From Burkholderiaceae bacterium (GTDB taxonomy: Bacteria > Pseudomonadota > Gammaproteobacteria > Burkholderiales > Burkholderiaceae_C): a stretch of 7,508 bases of DNA. A model generated the notes under the pieces. It was not told the DNA's origin, ran no database searches, and saw nothing but the letters and a program-made list of their open reading frames with translations. Positions within the stretch are counted from its first letter, which is position 1. Each line of letters starts with the position of its first letter. The DNA is taken from NCBI GenBank assembly GCA_023262645.1, contig JALRAA010000060.1, positions 1-7,508 on the forward strand, in the 5' to 3' direction. This document shows, one piece after another, positions 1 to 5,051 of this stretch. The position numbers and the translations under genes are program-made.

Positions 1-702
1 ATGGAAGACGAGCAAATGATGGCCATCGACAAACCGGCTGGTGTGGCGGTGCACGGTGGCAGCGGCGTGAGTTTTGGTGTGATTGAGCAACTGCGGCAAG
101 CGCGCCCCGGCGCGCGCATGTTGGAACTGGTGCACCGGCTCGACCGCGATACCTCGGGCGTGTTGCTGGTGGCCAAAAAACGCAGTGCGCTCACCCGTTT
201 GCAAGACCAGTTCCGCGACCGCGAAACCGGGAAAACCTACCTGGCCATGGTCAAAGGGCAATGGCCATCGAACAAAAAAGTGATCGACTTGCCGTTGCAG
301 CGTTATTTGGTTGCCAACGGCACCGGCGAAGGCGAGCGGCGTGTGCGCATTGCTGCCAAGGACGACGCCAACGCCCAGCGCGCCATCACCTTGGTGCGGG
401 TGTCGCGACTGGTGGGAGACTACAGCTTGCTGGAAGTCACCATCAAAACCGGGCGCACCCACCAAATTCGCGTGCACTTGGCCAGCCAAGGCTATCCCAT
501 CATCGGTGACGACAAATACGGTGACTTTGAGTTGAATAAACGGTTGGCCGCCCAAGGCATCAAACGCATGTTTTTGCACGCTTGGCGGTTACAGTTCGTG
601 CATCCCCAGACTGGGCGCAGCGAAACCGTTGAGGCTGGCTTGCCACAGGAACTCCAACACTTCATAGACCATGTCCAACCCCCTGCGCCCACGCCGATTT
701 GA
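1..702 (+). CDS. rluC: RluC-type 23S rRNA pseudouridine synthase, 5'-truncated by window edge
   Basis: This is the catalytic part of an RluA/RluC-family enzyme, which isomerises specific uridines of 23S rRNA to pseudouridine in the cytoplasm. Counting from the first base, the signature HRLDRDTSG sits at residues 45-53 with the catalytic Asp at 48. The conserved RTHQIRVHL motif is at 152-160, followed by GDDKYG at 169-174. In E. coli RluC (319 residues) the catalytic Asp is residue 144, so roughly 95 residues are missing here, including the N-terminal S4 RNA-binding domain. The ATG at base 1 is probably an internal Met, because the text after it (MEDEQMMAIDKPAG) is mid-domain sequence. The C-terminal tail is Pro-rich. 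The next gene starts inside this one, which suggests translational coupling. The RluC assignment over RluD or RluA rests on the motifs and on knowledge that rluC precedes the HAD/sppA/fab region in Burkholderiales; the exact target uridines cannot be read from sequence. Confidence 0.9.
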   Translation: MEDEQMMAIDKPAGVAVHGGSGVSFGVIEQLRQARPGARMLELVHRLDRDTSGVLLVAKKRSALTRLQDQFRDRETGKTYLAMVKGQWPSNKKVIDLPLQRYLVANGTGEGERRVRIAAKDDANAQRAITLVRVSRLVGDYSLLEVTIKTGRTHQIRVHLASQGYPIIGDDKYGDFELNKRLAAQGIKRMFLHAWRLQFVHPQTGRSETVEAGLPQELQHFIDHVQPPAPTPI

Positions 703-1342
703 TTTGATCGCTTTTGACTGGGACGGCACGCTCTACGACTCCACCCGCATCATTGTTCGCTGTATCCAAGCGGCGGTTGTCGATGTCGGCGGGCAGCGTC
801 CCAGCGATGAACAAGCCGCTTATGTGATTGGCATGGCGTTGATGCCTGCACTGGCACATGCCGCACCGGATGTGCCCAAAGACAAATACCCCCTGCTTGG
901 CGAACGCTATCGGCACCACTATGCCAAGCACCACCATGATTTGTCGTTGTTCGAAGGGATTTTGCCGATGCTGCAAGCCTTGCGCGATAAGCAACACATC
1001 CTCACCGTGGCCACGGGCAAAAGCCGCAAAGGCTTGGACGACGCGTTGCAGCAGGTCGAATTGCGAGGCATGTTCGATGGATCGCGCACTGCCGACGAAA
1101 CCGCAGGCAAACCCCATCCACGCATGCTGCACGAATTGATGGCCGAATTCGGTGTGGCACCTGAGCGCACTTTGATGATTGGTGACACCACCCATGATTT
1201 GGAGATGGCACACAAAGCCGGGTGCGCCAGCGTGGCGGTGAGTTATGGGGCGCACGGCACTTCGGACTTTGGCCGCTGGCAACCGCTGACCGTGGCGCAC
1301 ACCGTGCCCGAGTTGCATGATTGGCTGACCGAACATGGATGA
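671..1342 (+). CDS. HAD-IA family phosphatase (phosphoglycolate phosphatase-like)
   Basis: This is a 223-residue cytoplasmic hydrolase of the haloacid dehalogenase superfamily, expected to remove phosphate from a small metabolite with Mg2+. All four HAD motifs are visible. Motif I is DWDGT at 16-20, with nucleophile Asp16 and acid/base Asp18. Motif II is the Thr in VATGK (Thr115). Motif III is Lys147 in AGKPHP. Motif IV is GDTTHD at 171-176. The stretch between about 21 and 95 fits an alpha-helical C1 cap like that of Gph. The start at 671 overlaps rluC by 32 bases and has no clear Shine-Dalgarno sequence. It is preferred because the only nearby alternative (TTG at 704) would leave just four residues before motif I. 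The end overlaps the Rieske gene. The substrate is unknown: Gph-like is a family label, and no glycolate-pathway gene lies nearby. Confidence 0.9.
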   Translation: MSNPLRPRRFDLIAFDWDGTLYDSTRIIVRCIQAAVVDVGGQRPSDEQAAYVIGMALMPALAHAAPDVPKDKYPLLGERYRHHYAKHHHDLSLFEGILPMLQALRDKQHILTVATGKSRKGLDDALQQVELRGMFDGSRTADETAGKPHPRMLHELMAEFGVAPERTLMIGDTTHDLEMAHKAGCASVAVSYGAHGTSDFGRWQPLTVAHTVPELHDWLTEHG

Positions 1343-1703
1343 ACAAGCCATTCCATTGTGCAGCAGCCAAGACCTGCAAGACAGTGGTTTGGCCGTGCCA
1401 TTTGATGTGGTGTATGCGGGCCAGACCTGCCGCGCTTTTGCCGTACGGTTTGAGGGCCAAGTGCAGGCTTATCTGAACCGCTGTACCCATGTGGCCATGG
1501 AAATGGATTTTCAGCCCGACCGGTTTTTTGACACCGAGGGGCGTTGGTTGCTTTGCGCCACCCACGGCGCCACCTATTCACCACAAACCGGCGAATGCGT
1601 TGGCGGGCCTTGTCGGGGCGGCCTGGTGAAAATTAACCTGAGTGAAAGCCAGGGCGTGGTGCACTGGCATACTGCTTACAACCTCAAGCCTTTGGAATTT
1701 TGA
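1335..1703 (+). CDS. Small Rieske [2Fe-2S] domain protein
   Basis: This 122-residue protein consists of almost nothing but a Rieske fold. The two cluster-binding motifs are complete: C-T-H at 50-52 and C-A-T-H at 74-77, giving Cys50, His52, Cys74 and His77 as ligands for a [2Fe-2S] cluster. A GGPC-type turn (90-93) follows, as in Rieske ferredoxins. There is no signal peptide, no membrane helix and no oxygenase catalytic domain, so it resembles a soluble electron carrier or a regulatory/assembly subunit rather than a bc1 subunit or a dioxygenase alpha subunit. The second-loop cysteines that form a disulfide in bc1-type Rieske proteins are absent after CTH. The start overlaps the HAD stop by 8 bases (ATGGATGA), and the stop lies 2 bases before sppA, so it is embedded in an operon. 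I do not recognise its redox partner; none is encoded in the window. Confidence 0.88.
   Translation: MDEQAIPLCSSQDLQDSGLAVPFDVVYAGQTCRAFAVRFEGQVQAYLNRCTHVAMEMDFQPDRFFDTEGRWLLCATHGATYSPQTGECVGGPCRGGLVKINLSESQGVVHWHTAYNLKPLEF
1694..1697 (+). promoter_or_regulatory. Shine-Dalgarno of sppA, which decides its start
   Basis: GGAA lies 8 bases before the ATG at 1706, a normal spacing. It lies only 2 bases before a competing in-frame TTG at 1700 that overlaps the Rieske stop. This spacing favours the ATG. Confidence 0.6.
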
Positions 1704-1705
1704 AC

Positions 1706-2731
1706 ATGCAAGAAGAACAAACGCCCCCCGCGCAGCAAGCGGGCGAAACAACCACGGTGGCTGCGTCTGCGGCCAACGCGGCTGCCCCAGAAAAAAACAA
1801 CCATTGGGAGCGCGAGACCTTGGAGCGCTTGGTGATGGCGCAAATCAACGAGCAACGCGCAGCCCGTCGCTGGCGCATTGGCTTTCGTTTGTTTTGGATA
1901 TTGTTGGTCTTGGGGGTGATGTGGTTTTCCTTTCACCACGGCAAAAATGCCGCGAACACGGCGCACCCAGCTTCGCACACTGCATTGATTGAAATCAAAG
2001 GTGAAATCGATGCCGATACCAACGCCAATGCCGAATGGATCATCGATTCCATGCGCCAAGCGTTTGAAGATGAGGGTGCACAAGCGGTGGTTTTGCTGAT
2101 CAATTCGCCCGGTGGCAGCCCCGTGCAAGCCGGCATGATCAATGACGAAATCAAGCGTTTAAAAGCGTTGCACCAAAAGCCTGTGTATGTGGTGGTTGAA
2201 GAAACCTGTGCTTCTGCGGCCTATTACATCGCCGCCGCGTCTGACAAAATTTTTGTGGACAAGGCCAGCATCGTCGGCAGCATCGGCGTGCTGATGGACG
2301 GCTTCGGCTTCACCGGCCTGATGGACAAGCTCGGCGTCGAGCGCCGCCTCATGACGGCCGGCGAAAACAAAGGGTTTTTAGACCCGTTCAGCAACCCCAC
2401 CAAAGCCCAAAAAGCGCATGCCCAACAATTGCTGGACCAAATTCACAAGCAATTCATTGCCGTGGTGCGCGAAGGACGTGGCGACCGGTTGAAAGAAACG
2501 CCGGACATATTCAGTGGCCTGTTTTGGAGTGGCCAGCAAGCCATTGAACTCGGCTTGGCCGATGGTTATGGCACCTTGGATACCGTGGCGCGCGATGTGG
2601 TGAAAGCAGAAGACATCGTGGACTACACCCGACAAGACAACGTGGCTGAACGTTTGGCCAAGCGCTTTGGTGCGGCCATGGGCGAGGCCATGGTGAAAAC
2701 CTCGCTGCATTGGATGCCGCACATCCGTTGA
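1706..2731 (+). CDS. sppA: Short-form S49 (SppA-type) membrane-anchored serine peptidase
   Basis: This 341-residue protein should act in the inner membrane with its catalytic domain facing the periplasm, degrading leftover signal peptides or other membrane-associated peptides. The first 55 residues are Ala/Thr/Gln-rich, then charged. One hydrophobic helix follows at about 58-76 (FRLFWILLVLGVMWF), preceded by Arg residues that predict N-in topology. The S49 domain begins near 90. It has INSPGG, then the nucleophile Ser170 in CASAAYYIA, then the general base Lys222 in AGENKGFLDPF. The 52-residue Ser-Lys spacing equals that of Bacillus subtilis SppA (Ser80/Lys132), supporting a Ser-Lys dyad. The length is the single-domain form, not the 618-residue tandem form of E. 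coli. The usual SGGYY is SAAYY here. The ATG is chosen over a TTG six bases upstream because of Shine-Dalgarno spacing. A 36-codon block (2255-2362) has only G/C third positions, unlike the rest of the gene. SohB-like naming is possible. Confidence 0.9.
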   Translation: MQEEQTPPAQQAGETTTVAASAANAAAPEKNNHWERETLERLVMAQINEQRAARRWRIGFRLFWILLVLGVMWFSFHHGKNAANTAHPASHTALIEIKGEIDADTNANAEWIIDSMRQAFEDEGAQAVVLLINSPGGSPVQAGMINDEIKRLKALHQKPVYVVVEETCASAAYYIAAASDKIFVDKASIVGSIGVLMDGFGFTGLMDKLGVERRLMTAGENKGFLDPFSNPTKAQKAHAQQLLDQIHKQFIAVVREGRGDRLKETPDIFSGLFWSGQQAIELGLADGYGTLDTVARDVVKAEDIVDYTRQDNVAERLAKRFGAAMGEAMVKTSLHWMPHIR

Positions 2732-2738
2732 GTGGCTT

Positions 2739-3512
2739 TTAGGGGCCAAAGGCAAACACCACGGGTGTGTGTTTGTCGAGTTCACCGGGGTTTTTTCGCC
2801 AGTCAGCCACGCGCCTGCTGACAGTGTGCATTTGCGGCAAGCTCAGGTTGCTGCTGCGGCTCAAGCGGGTGTGGGCTTGTAAATGGCCGAGCAAGGCCAA
2901 CCACAGCGCTTGGTTGCGGTAAGGCGTTTCAATGCACAGTTGTGTTTCACCTGTTTTGAGCGCATGTTTTTCAAGTGTTTGTATGCGTTGGGCACGTTCT
3001 GCAGTGTCTTGCGGCAAGTAACCTACAAATGCAAATTGCTGACCATTCAAGCCACTCGCAGACAAGGCCAGCAACAAAGACGACGGGCCCACCAACGGAA
3101 TGACTTCAATGCCCGCGTCATGCGCTGCGCGCACCAGCGAAGAGCCCGGATCGGCCACGGCCGGCATGCCCGCCTCGCTCACCAAACCCATGTCGTGGCC
3201 GGCCAACGCGCTTGCCAGCAAGCCACTGGTGTCAACACCGGCCGCATGGTCGCCTTTTTTGTGAACCAGTCTGGGCAATTCCACCAGCTGTTGAGATTGC
3301 AATGGGGTTTTCAACGGACACACCGCATCAATGCGTTTGAGCAATGCGCGTGTAGATTTCGCGTTCTCGCACACCCAGTGCGACAACAGGGAAGCCATTT
3401 GCAAGGTGTGCAAGGGCATGACATGCGACAACGGCACCTGCGTTTCGCACATGAAATCCAGCGGCGCGGGCACCAAAAACAAACGTCCCAAGCTGCGGTT
3501 GGCCGTTGACAT
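2739..3512 (-). CDS. RsmI-like SAM-dependent methyltransferase (tetrapyrrole methylase fold)
   Basis: This 257-residue protein is related to RsmI, the 16S rRNA 2'-O-ribose methyltransferase for C1402. It carries the family core VSEAGMPAVADPG at 111-123, the GPSS loop at 142-145, a GYLP segment at 164-167 and ETPYRN at 195-200, all of which have clear counterparts in RsmI. The N-terminus (GRLFLVPAPLDF, from 9) matches the first beta strand of the fold. It is shorter than E. coli RsmI (286 residues), and its N-terminal half differs from the usual RsmI glycine-rich pattern. A second family member next to maf is, as far as I know, common in Burkholderiales, where the true rsmI lies elsewhere, so this is probably a paralog with an unassigned substrate. 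It starts 5 bases after the maf stop and is likely co-transcribed with it. AGCAGG directly abuts the ATG, too close for a normal Shine-Dalgarno. Confidence 0.85.
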   Translation of the reverse strand: MSTANRSLGRLFLVPAPLDFMCETQVPLSHVMPLHTLQMASLLSHWVCENAKSTRALLKRIDAVCPLKTPLQSQQLVELPRLVHKKGDHAAGVDTSGLLASALAGHDMGLVSEAGMPAVADPGSSLVRAAHDAGIEVIPLVGPSSLLLALSASGLNGQQFAFVGYLPQDTAERAQRIQTLEKHALKTGETQLCIETPYRNQALWLALLGHLQAHTRLSRSSNLSLPQMHTVSRRVADWRKNPGELDKHTPVVFAFGP

Positions 3513-3517
3513 CCTGC

Positions 3518-4117
3518 TCAGTCCAGCAAAGGGATGCCCGCCGCGCGAAGCAAGCGGCAGGTATGTATCAAGGGCAATCCGACCAATGCGCTGGGATCTT
3601 CGTTGTCAATGCTCTCCAACAGCGCGATGCCCAGTCCTTCGCTCTTGGCGCTGCCAGCGCAATCGTAAGGTTGTTCAGCCTGCAAATAGGTTTCGATGGC
3701 TTGGTCACTCAAACGCCTAAACCGCACCTTCACTGGTGACAGCGCATGCTGGGCAAAATCGGCTTCTAAACACACCACTGCCACCGCGGTTTGGAACACC
3801 ACGGTGCGCCCCTGCATGCGTTGTAATTGCAAAACAGCCCGCGCATGGTTGCCCGGCTTGCCCAAAGGTTCGCCGTCCAAATCGGCCACTTGGTCCGACC
3901 CGATCACCACCGCTTGTGGGTGTAATTCAGCCACTGCTCGCGCTTTGGCCATGGCCAGTCGCTGCGCCAAAACGTGCGGACTCTCTCCGGCCAATGGGGT
4001 TTCATCGACCTGTGGGGCGACCACTTCAAACGGCAAGCGCAATCGCTGCAGCAACTCGCGTCGGTAGACCGAGGTGGACCCCAAGATCAGGCGGCGGTGA
4101 AGATGGGTCGTGCTCAT
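3518..4117 (-). CDS. yceF: Maf-family nucleotide pyrophosphatase, YceF type (7-methyl-GTP)
   Basis: This 199-residue cytoplasmic enzyme hydrolyses a nucleoside triphosphate to the monophosphate and pyrophosphate; the YceF branch prefers 7-methyl-GTP. Visible signatures are LILGSTSVYRRELL at the N-terminus (the phosphate-binding start of Maf proteins), VDETP at 37-41, GSDQV at 73-77 with Asp75 as the expected catalytic acid, and the C-terminal block CAGSAKSEGLG then EDPSALVGLPLI. These match E. coli YceF much better than the dTTP/UTP-specific YhdE type, which lacks the CAGS.KSEG wording. The ATG at 4117 is preferred over TTG at 4150, which would add 11 atypical residues and overlap yceD. A weak purine tract (AAGAGA) sits 9 bases upstream. 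The gene is divergent from yceD with only 26 bases between the two starts. The same yceF-yceD-rpmF-plsX neighbourhood exists in E. coli. Confidence 0.93.
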   Translation of the reverse strand: MSTTHLHRRLILGSTSVYRRELLQRLRLPFEVVAPQVDETPLAGESPHVLAQRLAMAKARAVAELHPQAVVIGSDQVADLDGEPLGKPGNHARAVLQLQRMQGRTVVFQTAVAVVCLEADFAQHALSPVKVRFRRLSDQAIETYLQAEQPYDCAGSAKSEGLGIALLESIDNEDPSALVGLPLIHTCRLLRAAGIPLLD

Positions 4118-4131
4118 GCAACCCATTCTCT

Positions 4132-4137
4132 TACACT
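4132..4137 (+). promoter_or_regulatory. Possible -10 box directly in front of yceD
   Basis: TACACT matches TATAAT at 4 of 6 positions and ends 6 bases before the yceD ATG. No convincing -35 is seen 16-18 bases upstream, inside the maf coding sequence. If it is used, the transcript would start at or very near the start codon. The call is tentative. Confidence 0.25.
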
Positions 4138-4143
4138 GCCCGC

Positions 4144-4671
4144 ATGACAAACGATTGGAATATCAGCGCCTTGGACATGCCGCGATTTATCGAATTGGCT
4201 GCGCCGTTCCGCTGGCAAACGGCCTTGGGCAGTTTGCCCCGCGTGCAAGCCTTGTGCGAAAGCGATGTGGCGTTGGCCCCCGGAGTGGTTTGCGAATGGT
4301 CGCTGCTGGGTCAGTCCCGCGGTAACGGGCCCAGCGCACAAAATTGGCTGCATCTGCAAGCTGCGTTGTCGTTGACGCAGCGCTGTCAGCGTTGTCTCGA
4401 ACCCATGGCCGTGCCTTTGGCTGTCGATCGCTGGTTCCGTTTTGTGGCCGACGAGGCCACGGCTTTGGCCGAAGACGACGCTTGCGAAGAGGATTTGCTG
4501 GCCATGTCCAGTGAATTCGATGCCTTGAACCTGTTGGAGGACGAACTGTTGCTGGCCTTGCCGCTGATCATCAGCCACGGCAGTTGCCAACCCCCGCCCA
4601 GCAATGCTTTGGGCGACGATTTGCCGCATCCTTTTGCAGCGCTGGCGGGCTTGAAGCTGCCCAAAACGTGA
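4144..4671 (+). CDS. yceD: YceD / DUF177 family protein
   Basis: This 175-residue protein belongs to the DUF177/YceD family, which accompanies rpmF across bacteria. Plant and bacterial members are linked to 23S rRNA accumulation, so a role in large-subunit assembly is likely but not proven here. The family hallmark CQRCLEPM is at 81-88 (Cys81, Cys84), and the second conserved block LLEDELLLALPL is at 130-141, followed by His145 and Cys148. These cysteines and histidine could form a metal-binding or redox group, an inference. It ends with HPFAALAGLKLPKT, a typical terminus. The reading frame stays open far upstream into the maf antisense strand. The ATG at 4144 is chosen because MTNDWNISALDMPRF matches family N-termini. 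No Shine-Dalgarno precedes it. It lies 107 bases before rpmF, with a promoter-like box between. Confidence 0.92.
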   Translation: MTNDWNISALDMPRFIELAAPFRWQTALGSLPRVQALCESDVALAPGVVCEWSLLGQSRGNGPSAQNWLHLQAALSLTQRCQRCLEPMAVPLAVDRWFRFVADEATALAEDDACEEDLLAMSSEFDALNLLEDELLLALPLIISHGSCQPPPSNALGDDLPHPFAALAGLKLPKT

Positions 4672-4697
4672 GTCCGGGCCCGCATAGCGCTTAAGGC

Positions 4698-4703
4698 TAT
4701 AAT
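4698..4703 (+). promoter_or_regulatory. Consensus TATAAT (-10) of a likely rpmF promoter
   Basis: A perfect TATAAT lies in the yceD-rpmF gap, 75 bases before the rpmF ATG. The region 16-18 bases upstream is GC-rich (GGGCC-like) and gives no recognisable -35, and no TG extended -10 is present. Position, hexamer quality and the expected high demand for a ribosomal protein support it. A start near 4710 would give a leader of about 69 bases. Confidence 0.55.
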
Positions 4704-4720
4704 CTTCGATTCTTTGGCCC

Positions 4721-4747
4721 AGGGGCAATTCCCTCGATGGGGTCATC
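4721..4747 (+). other. Two small adjacent hairpins in the rpmF leader
   Basis: AGGG at 4721-4724 can pair with CCCT at 4731-4734 around a 6-base loop. Next to it, GATG at 4736-4739 can pair with CATC at 4744-4747 around a 4-base loop. Both stems are only 4 bp, so they may form weakly or by chance. I know of no described leader element that they match. Confidence 0.2.
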
Positions 4748-4767
4748 CATTTGAACCAACGATATTC

Positions 4768-4772
4768 AGGAG
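4768..4772 (+). promoter_or_regulatory. Strong Shine-Dalgarno of rpmF
   Basis: AGGAG lies 6 bases before the rpmF ATG. It is the clearest ribosome binding site in the window, as expected for a highly expressed ribosomal protein. Confidence 0.8.
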
Positions 4773-4778
4773 CCTGCC

Positions 4779-4961
4779 ATGGCTGTCCAACAAAACAAAA
4801 AATCCCCCTCCAAAAGAGGCATGCACCGTTCACACAATGCGTTGAACGTCCCCGGCTTGGCGGTGGAACCGACCACCGGCGAAGTGCATTTGCGCCACCA
4901 CATCAGCCCGACCGGTTTTTACCGCGGACGAAAAGTGCTGAAAACCAAGTCTGAAGCCTGA
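4779..4961 (+). CDS. rpmF: 50S ribosomal protein L32
   Basis: This is a 60-residue basic protein with the invariant L32 start MAVQQNKKSPSKRGMHRSHN, then an LNVPGLAVEPTTGE segment and the HHISPTGFYRGRKVL end. L32 (bL32) is a component of the large ribosomal subunit. It has no cysteines, so it is the zinc-free (C-) form, as in E. coli, where the protein is 57 residues. The start is fixed by the family N-terminus and a strong AGGAG. Upstream lie a TATAAT box and yceD, and downstream a stem-loop terminator before plsX. The rpmF-plsX linkage is widespread among bacteria and couples ribosome production with membrane-lipid synthesis. Confidence 0.98.
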   Translation: MAVQQNKKSPSKRGMHRSHNALNVPGLAVEPTTGEVHLRHHISPTGFYRGRKVLKTKSEA

Positions 4962-4977
4962 CATTGCTTCACCATCC

Positions 4978-5011
4978 AGGCCCGTCACAGTGATTCTGTT
5001 GCGGGCCTTTT
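4978..5011 (+). terminator. Intrinsic terminator after rpmF
   Basis: AGGCCCG (4978-4984) pairs perfectly with CGGGCCT (5002-5008). Inside it, after a U-G wobble and one mismatch, ACAG (4987-4990) pairs with CTGT (4996-4999) around a TGATT loop. A short T run (TTTT, 5008-5011) follows directly. This is a good GC-rich rho-independent terminator, 17 bases after the rpmF stop. Complete termination would require plsX to have its own promoter; partial readthrough would give more L32 than PlsX. Confidence 0.8.
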
Positions 5012-5051
5012 GCTTGGTGGCACCCGTGTTTTTGATCCCTAAAGAACTGCA

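Noticed and set aside
662..1351. Long open frame of 229 codons on the minus strand
   Set aside because: It lies opposite the HAD gene, whose four catalytic motifs are intact, and its translation shows no recognisable domain.
2733..2748. TGGC/GCCA stem between convergent sppA and the methyltransferase gene as a bidirectional terminator
   Set aside because: The stem is only 4 bp with an 8-base loop and no adjacent T run on either strand.
2883..3509. Open frame of 208 codons on the plus strand
   Set aside because: It is antisense to the RsmI-like methyltransferase and gives a Gln/Arg-rich translation typical of a shadow frame.
3736..4143. Upstream in-frame extension of yceD
   Set aside because: The frame is open, but it runs through the antisense of yceF and its translation does not resemble DUF177; the family start matches the ATG at 4144.
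5010..5038. TTGCTT with TGATCC as a plsX promoter
   Set aside because: Both hexamers match the consensus poorly and the first overlaps the terminator T run; it is too weak to call.
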